Of a stretch of 64,000 nucleotides of DNA, positions 1-11,515 are shown piece after piece. The position numbers were made by a program, and so were the translations under genes. Source of the DNA: Jacaranda mimosifolia (taxonomy: Eukaryota; Streptophyta; Magnoliopsida; Lamiales; Bignoniaceae). The notes below the pieces were generated by a model that saw only the letters and a program-made list of their open reading frames with translations, was not told the DNA's origin and did not search any database. The first letter of the stretch is position 1. The number at the start of each line of letters is the position of its first letter. The stretch lies in contig CM032127.1 in assembly GCA_018894105.1 (NCBI GenBank), positions 27,954,369-28,018,368 of the forward strand, in the 5' to 3' direction.

Positions 1-44
1 ACTCACACTCTTTTTTTTTTTTTTTTTTAAATTACTTTTGGCAG

Positions 45-103
45 ACCTAGACCCTAGCCCAAGTGAGGATATTGAACTTGCTTATGACGAGAATCAGAAT
101 TGA
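45..103 (+). CDS. Possible terminal exon of a host gene (partial)
   Basis: A long T run followed by TTTTGGCAG (ending at 44) looks like a strong plant polypyrimidine tract and 3' splice site. The open frame that follows from 47 encodes LDPSPSEDIELAYDENQN and ends at TGA (101-103). An acidic, polar C-terminus directly before a T-rich 3' untranslated-like stretch fits the last exon of a gene whose body lies left of the window. I do not recognise the protein. The frame is very short, so it could be chance. The splice-site context is the main support. Confidence 0.4.
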
Positions 104-1805
104 GGATTTTCTTTTTAGATGAGGACTTTGCAGTAGCTTTACTTTTATTGCTCTTATTGGTAAATTAGTTCTTCTCCTTTAATGATTTTCCAGTTGATGG
201 AAGAATGTTGTGTATTTTGAATTCTATGTTGCAAGAGTTACTTGAATTACTATGAATGTTGGATTTTTTTATTTTTTTTATTTTTTATTTAAGATTATGA
301 TTTGGATAGGTGATACTGTTTATTTGGGATTGATTTTCATGCCTCAAGATTTGTCTACATTGTTTGGTTTTTGGGGCGTGATAGTTTCTACACATAAAGA
401 AGCCAAGAGAAACACATGAAAGTTTTTTATAATATATATCAAATTGTTTCTACACTAAAAATTCAGGGGATTCACATGATTTTGTGACATAATAATTCAC
501 AATATGGATGACTTATAAGGGTTGATAAATAGAATAGGTGTGAAATTTTCTCTATGTACAAAAAGCCTCCCTCAGTCAACTAGAGCCCACTAATTGTTTT
601 TCATTTGATTAGCAATAAAAGGAGATGAGTTAATCAAAGGAAAATACAAGATGCCACATAAATTTGTACCGTGAGTCTCAATTTTGATCTAAAGTGTGAT
701 GAAGACCCGTTGGCACTGTTCCTTTGCTTTCTTTTTCTTTTGTCGTTTTCCTCCTTTTTTTGTGTAATTTGATTGTGTGGCTATAGTTTTAGATTGTAGG
801 GATCGTACGTATGGGAGAAGTGGTTTACTTCAACTATAACTCCGGTTATAATCTTTCTAGGACTAGGATAATCCTACAATAAATCAAATGTTTTTATTAT
901 TAATTCATAATAATAATAATATAATATTAATTCTAGTAAAATTACAACTTATATATATATATATATATATGAACCTAAATAGTAGTTATCACTATTTGAT
1001 CAAGAGATAATTTAATTCTATATATGTATATATATTATATTTTTTAATTTAAATAATACTTAAAGTAAAAATAAAATAAGATAAAATAATTAGTTAAATA
1101 TGAAAAGAATTTCTAAGGCATTGCAGTTATTCCTAAAGTTTGGTGTAATTAAGTAAAAAATTTCATTGTTTAGGAAATTTACTAATACTCCTAAATTTTT
1201 ACCATCCAACAACTAAGTCATGCCGCTAGCTGCCATTCTAGCAGTGGTAGTCAAAAAAATTAGAAGAACCTTTGAAAATACCCTTCTGTATAGACTCACA
1301 AGTTTTCTTTTTTTGATCAATTTTCACTGACAAAAATACCCTTAAGGTCTTAAGGCCGTTTTAAAGGCATAAGGGCTTATATTTAATTTATTACAAATTA
1401 TAAAGGGTTAAATAGTTGTAATAATTTTGTATTAATTACAATACCATCATAATGACTATGCTATTTGCCCTTACTAGAATATACTAGCATTTAGGGATTT
1501 ATTTTTTGTTTTCCTTATTCTTCTGCTGTCGAGAAAATGCTAAGAAGCGATCAGCAAAAAGAGAAGGGATGCAAGCAAAAGAAGGATATTTTTCTTTCTT
1601 CGAGGGTTGATATCCATACATAGGATATTAGTCTGCCATAATTAGATTCTGGTATTGCTTATGAGATTAATAATATTCTTATATAATTTGAGAGAGAAAT
1701 CGATAAATTGGAGGCTAAAATTTATATAGCAATGCAATATTATAATATTTTTCAATATTCATGCGATACAACTTGAAAAAATTTCCTCACAAAATAGCTA
1801 CATAT

Positions 1806-1843
<38 letters not shown>

Positions 1844-2433
1844 TTAATGTTTTATACCTCAAAGTACTCTCTATACATGGTAATGCTGAAAATATTTCAT
1901 ACACACACATATATAGTTACTTAAGTCGACTAACACACAAATTTAGTACAAAAGAAAATATTTCAACCACTAAACTTTCCAAATTCTTGTAGCATATGTG
2001 GCACTTTCGTAGCCACTTAATTTCATGTTTAATTTCTTTATGTGAGAAAAACCACAAATCACCTTGCAAGCCAACCATTTTTACTGCCATTGACCTTTCT
2101 GGAGCTAACCTTATTTATTTATTTTTTCCTTGAATTACAAATTATTTTTAACACCCTCTATTAATTTGTAATTCAAATTTCTTTCTAAAACTTTTAAATT
2201 TTTTTGTACTAATTGCCTTTGTAAATTCATTTGCCAATTGTTTATTGATGAACTCCAACTAAATTTCTTGATCAATCAAATACAATGGAGCTATAAAGTA
2301 AGAAAAGCACCAGAAATCGATGAAACAAAGAGTGTCACTTACAGGGAGGGAGTCAGAAGTAATTAAGAAGGCTAACTACCCGACTGAAAAATAACGAAAC
2401 TAGGCAGAATTCAAACAGAATCGCTGGGCCTGA
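104..2433. other. AT-rich non-coding DNA with microsatellites
   Basis: No coding region is supported on either strand. The first few hundred bases could be the 3' untranslated region of the exon ending at 103. The stretch holds (AT)10 at 951-970, a CT microsatellite at 1809-1840 and long AT-rich runs. It ends at the target-site copy TGA (2431-2433) of the CACTA element. Confidence 0.6.
1809..1840. repeat. (CT)16 microsatellite
   Basis: Sixteen uninterrupted CT units, the longest perfect dinucleotide repeat in the left part of the window. Confidence 0.95.
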
Positions 2434-2830
2434 CACTACTAAAAAACTGCATTTAGCGACACATTATACCCAAAGTTTGTTGCAAATTAAAATTTGTGAT
2501 GGATTTTGTTACAGTCAAAATCCATTGCAAAAACCGTTGTTGCAAAATTTTGCGACGGATTATGTGATGTCTCATTTTGCGATGGATTTTACAATGAATT
2601 TGCAATAAATTTGAGGCATCACTTTTGCAACGAAAATGGTCCGGCACGAATTTGCAATGGACAAATCCGTCTCAAAATTGAAATTTTGTGATGGATATAT
2701 CTTCCATTACAATTCTTTTTCTTTTTTTTTTTTTAAATTTTGCTAATTACTTTGCGATGAAAATTTTTGTCGCAAAATTTATTTATACTATAATTATAAT
2801 TTTTGTCTCAAATTTTAAGGAATTTTTTTA
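2434..2830. repeat. Left subterminal repeat array of CACTA-1
   Basis: Degenerate short repeats around TTTGCGACGGA and its reverse complement TCCGTCGCAAA (for example near 2495, 2550, 2578 and 2755). In CACTA elements such arrays are the transposase-binding region. The matching array lies at 14640-15034. Confidence 0.75.
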
Positions 2831-3479
2831 TATAAAAAAATTATGCATTCTATACCAAATTGAAACCTATAATTAACCAATATCAATAGTTGTTTGCATT
2901 ATTTACTAATCATCCATTGATATGTATAAATAAATTATTGATATTGATTAATTACAGGTTAATTATTAGAGCAAGGCTGGCGAGGAAAACGGGGAAGAAG
3001 AGAGAACTTGAAATAAGGCAAGTTTCCCACTAGGACAGAAACTAAAGGCTAGTGGAAAAGAAAAGGAAATCACGGCCAATTTTCAAGGAGATAATCACGA
3101 CAAAAAATGAGGAAAGATCTGATGTGCATGGATTTGGAAAGCAATTTTTCGAAAAAGGGAGGAAAATATGGGTGTTATAGTTGGAAATGATACGCTAATC
3201 ATCAGTGATATGAAACGGCGTCGGGTGGATGATAGTGAAGTGAATCCTAAAAATTGGATTTCGAATGGGGTATTCTTTCTTGCATGTAGACCGCAATGAA
3301 CCAATGGGCTTAAAAATATGATGTTATAGAGGCGAGGCGGGTCGGGTCCTATGCGTGAGGTCCGACTAAACTATTGAGTTTGTTATGCTGGAATTAGCAT
3401 AGGCTGGGCAATCCACATGCAATTCAAGTCCTCAAGGACATTATTAATATTAATAAGCCTAATTTTTTATTTATTTATT
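2831..3479. other. Unassigned CACTA-1 interior
   Basis: No recognisable coding domain. The stretch contains a purine-rich segment (about 2985-3110) and the direct lead-in to the LINE. The exact LINE start cannot be fixed because its 5' end is truncated or decayed. Confidence 0.4.
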
Positions 3480-3499
3480 GAAACGTTATCTGATGAGCC

Positions 3500-4080
3500 T
3501 CTTCTTCAGGGCCTCCGAACTCAGTTCAGTTAGGTTATGAAGGTTTATTTACAGTTGATCTAATAGGGCGTAGTGGTAGGCTGGCCCTATTATGGAAATC
3601 AAAAGAGGATGTTCTTCTTATGGGATATTCCAGATTCCACATCGATATTGAAGTTCACTTACTTGGATTGAGTTGCTGGCGATTCACTGGATTTTATGAG
3701 GTTCCAAATCGAGCAAGGAGAAGAGATTCGTGGAATCTAATCCGCCAGCTTACTTCAAATTCATCTCTTCCATGGATGTACACGCTGGAGACTTCAATCA
3801 TCCACTAGCCATTTCTGAGAAAAGAGGTAAGCATCCTGACCCTTGGTACTTAATTGATGGTTTTCGAGATGCAATTTCGGATGCTGGGCTCTTTGATCTG
3901 GGGATGATTGGCTACCAATTTACTTGGGAAAGAGGCCGAGGGGTAGATAATTGGGTAGAGGAACATTTGGATCGAGCTCTTGCCACTCAAGGATGGATTA
4001 ACATGTTCAAAGATTATCGAGTTAAAAATGTGGAATATACATCCTTTGTCACTTTCCTATTATCATTGAACTTATGAGTC
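3500..4080 (+). pseudogene. LINE endonuclease (APE-type) remnant
   Basis: Two overlapping frames carry endonuclease signatures. The first (about 3540-3780) ends WRFTGFYEVPN...SSLPWM. The second (to 4077) has the catalytic GDFN motif, EKRG, GLFDLGMIGYQFTW and the LDRALAT block. The expected C-terminal SDHFPI motif is degraded. A frameshift near 3780 separates the blocks. The family role is nicking target DNA to prime reverse transcription. This copy cannot be functional. Confidence 0.8.
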
Positions 4081-4399
4081 CTAGTAATCAGATGAGAAAT
4101 TTACGATTCTGCTTTGAGAATTTTTGGCTACAAGAGGAAGGGTGCCAGAAAGTTATTGTAGATAGTTGGAATAAAATTTGCAATGCCCCTACTCAGAGTA
4201 AAATTGAAAATTGTGGCCAAGATCTTTAGAAATGGGCGAGACATTTAAATAGGGGCTTTAAAGTGAGATTAGACAGTATTAAAGCAAAAATGCTGACGTT
4301 GCATAAGCGTAGAGATGCTTCTGTTGTGATTGAATTCCAAGAAACGGGAAGTTAATTTTTTGAAATCTTACAGCAATGCGAGACCTTTTGGAAACAGTG

Positions 4400-5960
4400 G
4401 GCAAAAACTTTTTGGCTTAAAGAGGGGGACATGAACTCCAAGTTTTTCTATTCAATGGAAAATGGGAGAAAAAAGAAAAACTTCTACTCACGGCTTCAAG
4501 ACTCTAATGGTAATTGGAAGAGTTGGAATGACGGATTGGAAAGTGTAGTGACTGATTATTTTTGTGATATCTTCACAACTGCGAATGGTGATGTGGAACT
4601 GATATTAGAGAATTGGAGTTGTAGGGTCTCAGATGAACATAACAGTTTGTTATTGGCGGATTTCACCCCTGAGGAAATCAAAACTGCACTTTTTGATATG
4701 CATCCTGAAAAGTCCCCGGGAATTGATGGAATGGACCCTTATTTTTTCCAGAAGTTTTGGCACATTGTGGGAAAGAATGTTGTATCTGCTTGTTTGTCAT
4801 ATCTGAACAATGTTACTATGCCTGAGGACTTGAATGAAACAGCCATTGTGTTGATTCCAAAGAAAAAAGATCCGATTTCTATGGCTGAATTGAGATCGAT
4901 TGCACTTTGCAATGTTTTATATAAAATTATTGCGAAAGTACTAGCAAACCGGTTGGAAAAAAGTTTTCCCTCATATAATTTCTAAAGTTCAAAGTGCCTT
5001 TATTCCTAGATGGCTTATCACTGACAATATACTAATATCATATGAGGCGATGTGCTTTTTACGAAGGAAACGCCAAGGTAAGGAAGGTTGGGTGGCCCTA
5101 AAAGCAGATATGGGTAAAGCATATAACCAAATGGAATGGGGTTTTCTCAAAAGTATTATGCTGAAATGGGTTTTGATAGAAGATGGGTTGATTTGATTTG
5201 TGAGTGTGTTAAAACTGTTTCCTATAGAATTGTTAAAGGCAATGATTTACTTGGCCCACTTTTCCCACAACGTGGTCTTCGTCAAGGGGATCCATTGTCT
5301 CCTTACCTGTTTATTATATGTGCTGAAGGCTTATCAGCTATGCTTCATAAATTGGCTATCTAAGGACGAGTTCATGGAATTAAAGTGGCAAGAAGGGCAC
5401 CTACCATTTCACACTTATTCTTTGCCAATGATAGCCTATTCTTTTTCAAGGCTAATTCTGATGAGGCATCAGCTACTGCAAATGCTCTTCATACATATGA
5501 GACAGCCTCTGGACAAGTTATAAACTTGGGAAAGTTAAAGCTTATGTGCAGTGCAGATGTTGAGAATGATAAAAAGCAGGAAGTATTTTCCAAGCTTGGC
5601 ATTCAAGAGGTAAACAACGCTGAACCCTACTTGGGGCTCATATGTTGGTAGGAAAAAATGGGATGTCTTCTCACTTATTCGGGAGAAAGTCTCACACAGA
5701 ATCCAAAATTGGAACCGAAAGCTTATGTCGAGAGCTGGATAGGAAATTGTATTTAAATCGATTGCCAAAGCTGTCCCAAATTATGCAATGAATATCTATC
5801 TTCTCCCAATTGAGTTATGCCAGAAGGTTGAAAGATTTATGAATGCTTTCTGGTGGGGTTCAGGAAATGGTGGTTGTAGAGGTATTATATAACTTAGCTG
5901 GAAAAGACTGAGTGTTCCAAAAGCTTTAGCTGGTCTTGGCTTTAGTTAGATTCATGAGTT
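4400..5960 (+). pseudogene. LINE reverse transcriptase remnant
   Basis: The 4431-4985 frame has the block PEKSPGIDGMDPYFFQKFW and then IVLIPKKKDP and RSIALCNVLYKIIAKVLANR, classical plant LINE RT motifs. Further frames carry RQGDPLSPYLFIICAEGLSAML (about 5280-5340) and the catalytic-box region HLFFANDSLFFF (about 5405-5440). That box should read F-A-D-D, so the first catalytic Asp is Asn here. At least three frameshifts and several stops interrupt the gene. Confidence 0.88.
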
Positions 5961-6099
5961 TAATCTTGCTATGTTAGGGAAGCAATGTTGGCATTTTCTG
6001 ATTAACCCAATATCTCTTGTTGCCCGTCTATCTAAAGCTAGATATTTCTCCCTAATGCTCATTTTTAGAGGCTCGGATTGGATCTAATCTTAGCTTTGT

Positions 6100-7420
6100 T
6101 TGCTAATGGCGGCACAAAATCTGATTAAAGATGGAAGTAGAGTACGGATTGGAAATGACCATACTACTAGAGTTGCAAGCGATCCTTGGCTGCCGAATAT
6201 TTCCAACCCTTTTATCTATTCTACAATTCCTGAGAACATCATGAATCTGACTGTTGCTGAACTTATTAACTCAAGCAACAAAGAATGGAATGATGAGATG
6301 ATAAGGGGCATTTTGAATGAACAAGATAAAGAGTTAATTTTCAAAATTCCTATTAGTTTCATAGGCGGAGAAGATTGCTGGTACTGGTGCAGAGAGAAGT
6401 CCGGAAAGTATATAGTTAAGATTGCATACAGTTGATTGATTTTTGGAAATAATATGCATCACCAGGGTACATTGTTTTCTGTTTGTAATAAGCTGTGGAA
6501 ACTATGTATTCCTTCAAGAGCAAAAATTTTGATATGGCGTGCAGTTAGGAATTGCCTTCCAACGAAAGACTGCTTAATTGAAAAACAGATAGAAGTTGAT
6601 CCTTTGTGCCCAATCTGCATAGCGGCAACTGAATCAACCTTCCATATTTTTGTTGAATGCCCGTTTGCTTCAGGCGTTTGGCTTGAATCTTCCACATGTT
6701 TCATTAGGGGAGATGTGAATTGTTTCGCTGATTGGTTGGGTTTAATCTTTGACAAAATATTCAATTGAAATACGTGAAACGGATGTGATGATTTGTTGGA
6801 AACCTTTGGAATAAATGAAACAACATTATTTGGAAGAATGAAAGCCAAACAAAGGAGAGAATTGTTTCCGAGACTGTATCTTTTCTGCAGTAATGGAAAA
6901 ATGCTCGGATGAGAGATGGAATTGCTACTACTGAGAATCGCCAAAACTATTTTCCTCATGTTTAGAGCAAACCAGAAGTTGACTGGGTCAAGGTGAACAT
7001 GGATGCAACAATCTTCTTAGACAAAGGTGTTTTGGGAATAGGATGGATTGCATGTGAATACGACGGAAAGTTTGTTACCGCTGGATAAAAACTATGCATA
7101 AGAGTTCTTGATGTCCCTCTGGCCTCAGTTGGATTAAGGCAGCAGGCTTGTAGAGAGTTATCTTGGAATCTGACTCACAAGAAATTGTTATGCCAATTGA
7201 CGGAAATGAAATCCTCCACTCACTTGTTGGTATTATAGTTGATGATTGTAGGAGGATGAAAGAAGAAATTGCTCGTCTTCGAGTTGTTTTTGTTAGAAGG
7301 CCCGCAAATTTTGTTGCCCATACTATTGCAAGGGCGTCGGGTTCTATATCTGATCATGAGATTTGGAATGACTCTCCCCCTAACTTTATTGTAACAACCA
7401 TTTGGGATGATTTTGTCTAA
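6100..7420 (+). pseudogene. LINE zf-RVT and RNase H remnant
   Basis: Around 6110-6430 the frame has the pre-zinc-finger block with GNDHTTRVASDPWLP. The 6436-6768 frame carries KLWKLCIPSRAKILIWRAV and the zinc-binding CPIC...F..CP pattern typical of the zf-RVT region. From about 6970, VKVNMDATIFLDKGVLGIGW begins an RNase H domain. The 7163-7420 frame is its C-terminal half (ESDSQEIV...FVRRPANFVAHTIARAS) and ends at a genuine-looking stop. A stop near 7085 and frameshifts separate the pieces. Confidence 0.8.
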
Positions 7421-7450
7421 TGACTCTTATTTTTAATTCAAAAAAAAATA

Positions 7451-8545
7451 TATTATTTTTTATAAAATCACATCAAATTAAATTATTAGTAATCTATACT
7501 TGTAACTTTTCAAAAATATGAACATCAACCATTAAAATAAATCCAAATCTCATAGGTTGTTTTTTAAATAACAACCTTCATATCTTTATTCAATAAAGAA
7601 AACTACATTCTTGATAACAAATATATATATAGAGAGATTCTTCCAAGGTATTACAATCATAACCTCAAAATTACATAAGTGCAAATTGCAATGCCCAAAT
7701 AATAGTAACTTAAATCAAGTAAATAACAAGTACAACAAACTCTTGAAAAATTAATATAAATTTAAATTCTTTCTCTTTAGCAAGAATTAAAATAATAATA
7801 GTGAACCAGCTAGCAATATATGCTATAACTTTGAAATGAAAAATGAATATTTTTTTTATACAGCATCATTTATTTTTTGCACTTCTCATCATTAGACTAA
7901 ATAGATAATCTAATCAATTTGTACCAAAATCAAACAACCATAGCAAAGCTAACAATATAAATTTATATCATCATAAAACTTTGACATATAACACACATGA
8001 CAATCTAATATAATCCATATTGTCCAATATATAAAACAAGTCCTAACTAAAATATAAATGCACAAAATAATGCTAAAAAAGTTATCTTACTCAATACAAA
8101 GACTTATACTAAATTCCAATGCCTTGAGATATTCAAGTCTACAATATTAAAATAAAAATAAAATTAGAATAATAAAAAATAGAAACATAAAATAAACCAA
8201 CATACAATTCAACATAATAAACCAAAATATAAATTCTATACATAACCAAACCTTAATCGAGAACGTAATTCATAAAATATTAAATCAATACTATTCAACA
8301 TAGAACTAATTGTAAAACCAACATATAATTTAATATAAATCCAACATATAACTCAAATCTTAATTAAACATAATAATTCACAAAATATAATATTAATTCA
8401 AGATAAATATTAAACCATAACCCAATACACACTTTGCAAAATAATAAGAAAATTACCTTGCTCAATTTGAAATAACCCACATGTCCAAATAGTGGAAAAA
8501 ATAAATTAGTAAAAAATTAAAAAATGAATAAAAAAGAAACACCAC
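7451..8545. other. AT-rich CACTA-1 interior
   Basis: A-rich, strongly AT-biased DNA without coding support. It contains irregular repeats of the AACATATAATTCAA type but no clear array. Confidence 0.5.
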
Positions 8546-8910
8546 CTCTAGGACGGAGGCGGCTACCTCACGTTGCTGGAGGCCGGTTGCCTCCCAAGGC
8601 CAGCTTACCGGCCGCACGTACTCGCACAGAGGCCAAATCTGGCCTCTACGCAAGGCCGGCCTACTAGCAACTGCGTGAGGCCAGCGGCTGTGCGTAGCGC
8701 AGCTAGAAGGCCAGTCTTGCAGAGATGGCAGGTTAAACTGCGCGAGGCCAGCGACTACTCGTAGCGCAACTAGTAGGCTGGCCTTGCAGATAAGGCCAAC
8801 CTGCCGGCCTTGCACAGAGGCCAACTCTGGCCTCTATGTGAGGCTAGCAGCTGCGGCTGTGCTAGTCCGGTAGCTACTGCTGGCCTCGCGCGGCCGGTAG
8901 CCTCGGCCGG
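8546..8910. repeat. GGCC-rich degenerate array in CACTA-1
   Basis: An abrupt GC-rich island in AT-rich surroundings. It holds about twenty GGCC cores, mostly as AGGCCAGC/GCTGGCCT-like units in both orientations, spaced roughly 10-35 bp. Open frames through it on both strands are low-complexity and not credible proteins. A similar array lies at 24741-24960 in CACTA-2. A purine-rich tract with a long A run (about 8925-9020) follows. Confidence 0.7.
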
Positions 8911-9059
8911 CAGTTTAAAGTTAAATGAAGAGGGAAAAAAAAAAAAAAAAAAAAAGAAAAGGGAAGGAGGAGGAGGAAAGAAAGGAAGGAGGACAAGGAG
9001 GACAAGAAGAAAACTTACTCATTGGATGAGAAGTGGGAGATGGTAGGATTTATACAAAA

Positions 9060-11515
9060 TAATTTTTTATTTAATTTATATTATTTAATTTTTAAATTTA
9101 AATTTTGCATCTTTAAAACTCAAATTTTAGTCTCAAAGTTTATTTATTATATATAAATTTAACATTATATATATTTTGATAATTGATAATTTTTTAAAAT
9201 TATATTATATTATGGATAATACTTTTATTTTATAATGAATTTTTGAATATTAACCATTTAATTTTTGGATATTTAAATATCCCTACCATAAATATGCATA
9301 TATATATATATATATATAATATTACTTATGTATGAAGAAAACATAAACATAAACATATATAACTCCCGTGCTAAGCACGGATTTCTTTAAAATACTATAT
9401 ATTGATGTAATTATTGATAATTAAGTTCATATTTTTTAGATAAATTAATAATGATGTATTCTTAAAATTAGTTATAAAAAATTAAATAAAGATTATGAAA
9501 TATTATCAAATATATTTTCAATTTGGGATGAAAAAAATTAGAAATAAGATACAATCACATCAGCTAGAGGTAAATAAAAAATAATTTATTTCAACCAAGA
9601 AAATGATTTTGAAAATTTATAAATATTTAAATGAAATAAAATATTAAATTTAACCAATAGAAATTTTTAATTGAATTAAACTACTCAAAATTTTAAGAAT
9701 TTGACACTTGGTGAAAATTACCCATTTAGAATCAAAATTGCATAATTAGATCAGTACAAAACTACGCTATATGTAATAGTACTAGCATTATTGTCATTCT
9801 ATGCACGGATTATTTAAAGCTGGTATATACTAATGTAATTGTTGAATTATAAATATAATTAAAAATAATAATATAAAACTAAAAATGTTGCACAAAATAG
9901 TCAAGTAATAAGCAAAAATGTATATTACTCCAAAAAATACTTGGTAAAATTAAATTTAAAGCTTTTAAATTTAATATTTAAAAGTTTGAAATATATAAAG
10001 ACATCCCATATACATGATGTCAACAAAAATAAATTTCAAGATATTTAGTAAGAAGGTAAAAAAATTCAAAACTTCCAAAGATAAAAGTCTATAAATATGA
10101 TTATATATTTTATTAAAAAGAAGAAAATATTATGCAACCAAAAACTAACAAATAGTTACATTAACATAAAAATATTTTAAGATTACTTTAAACTTAAAGA
10201 CGATAAATATATACTAAGTTAAAACTTGAAATATAAATTAAAAAATATTATCCAATTATGGTCAATTACTATTATGCTGTATATAATAGTATGGATGGCA
10301 TTAAAATTTATGTTGAAAAAAGTGAAATATTTATATATATTAAGTTAAATTATTAATTGCAAATTAATGTAATTAATAATAATCATAAAAATTACCATTG
10401 TAAAGTAACACTTGACATAATTCTATTCTTACTAACTATCAATTGTGCACCTTATAAATTTATATATTATTATTTTAATTAGTTTTCCTCATAATTTTCA
10501 CCCATAACACACAAATAACATTTTTATCATCTTTATAAACCAGAAAAGATTCAAGTAATGGAATTAAACTTATCAATGCACATGATATTATATAAAAAAA
10601 TAAAAAAATTCTTTCTTATGTGCACGTAATTAGAAATGGATAAGTCAAGTGCTAATATATTTTATAGAAAAATATGTAATATGTCTTCATTCATTTGATT
10701 AAAAAATTGAAACAATTTCAACAACTTAATAAAATTATAATATTTTAAATATTTCATAACATTGCATTATTCAAGTTTTGGTCAAAATTACACATTTTCA
10801 TGGTCAAACATTGTTATGTTATACATAATAGTATGGTATCATTAATTTTATATTGAAAAAATCTAAATAATTGCATATAATAAGTTAAATTATTCATTCT
10901 TAATTAACCTAATTAATAATTATCATAAAAAATTGACAGTGTGATATAACACTTGAGATAATATTGTTCTTACTGATTCATCAAGTGTACAATTTATAAA
11001 TTTATATGTGAGTATCTTAATTAATTTCACTTATTCTTTTCACCCACACATAAATCATATCTTCATGAAACGTGTCCCAATATTATTATTGCTTTCATTT
11101 TTAACATTAATCAATTTATAACATTATTGGTTATAGAATATAAGTTATAAAACATTTACTAAAATAAAATTTATATTATTAATATATTTAATTATTTTAT
11201 AACAATTAATTCTTGTTTTATAATATATATATATATATATATAGTGGTGTAAATATAATTATTTATTAAACATAAAAAAAATGACAAATTTATCAAATTA
11301 TAAACTTTGAATTGGAGCTAGATAAAAGAGATTTTGCAGATACTTGAAAGAGATTTTGCAGATACTTGAAATCACTACTTAAGTAGTATTGGAGAAAAAA
11401 GAGAATTGGAGCTAGATAATTAATTAGTTTCTGATAAAAGAGATTTTTTTTATTAGAAATAAATAAATAATAATTTATTCTAATCAAGAAAATAATTAAT
11501 TTTAAAAATTTAAAA
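9060..11515. repeat. AT-rich field with a diverged repeat of about 540 bp
   Basis: Two segments, about 10258-10486 and 10795-11025, align over about 230 bp (shared blocks include ATAATAGTATGG and AAGTTAAATTATT) at a spacing of about 540 bp. A weaker third match begins near 9716. The stretch also holds a perfect CCGTGCT-A-AGCACGG palindrome (9366-9380), AT microsatellites near 9297-9318 and 11225-11243, and a 21-bp tandem duplication (about 11326-11370). No coding support. Confidence 0.6.

Larger units (their letters stand above)
3480..7450 (+). mobile_element. L1-like LINE, 5'-truncated and decayed
   Basis: Successive plus-strand blocks encode, in order, the endonuclease, reverse transcriptase, a zinc-binding reverse-transcriptase-associated region and an RNase H domain of a plant L1-type ORF2. 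A run of nine A residues (about 7439-7447) follows the last stop. ORF1 is not visible, so the copy begins inside or just before the endonuclease. Many frameshifts and stops show that it is dead. It lies wholly inside CACTA-1. No clean target duplication was seen. Confidence 0.85.

Noticed and set aside
8462..9046. Open frames on both strands through the GC-rich island
   Set aside because: They are low-complexity translations of the GGCC array and the purine tract, with no domain. The island is better explained as a repeat.
9360..9385. Helitron 3' hairpin
   Set aside because: The palindrome is good, but no CTRR end follows within the usual distance on either strand and no TC start is identifiable.
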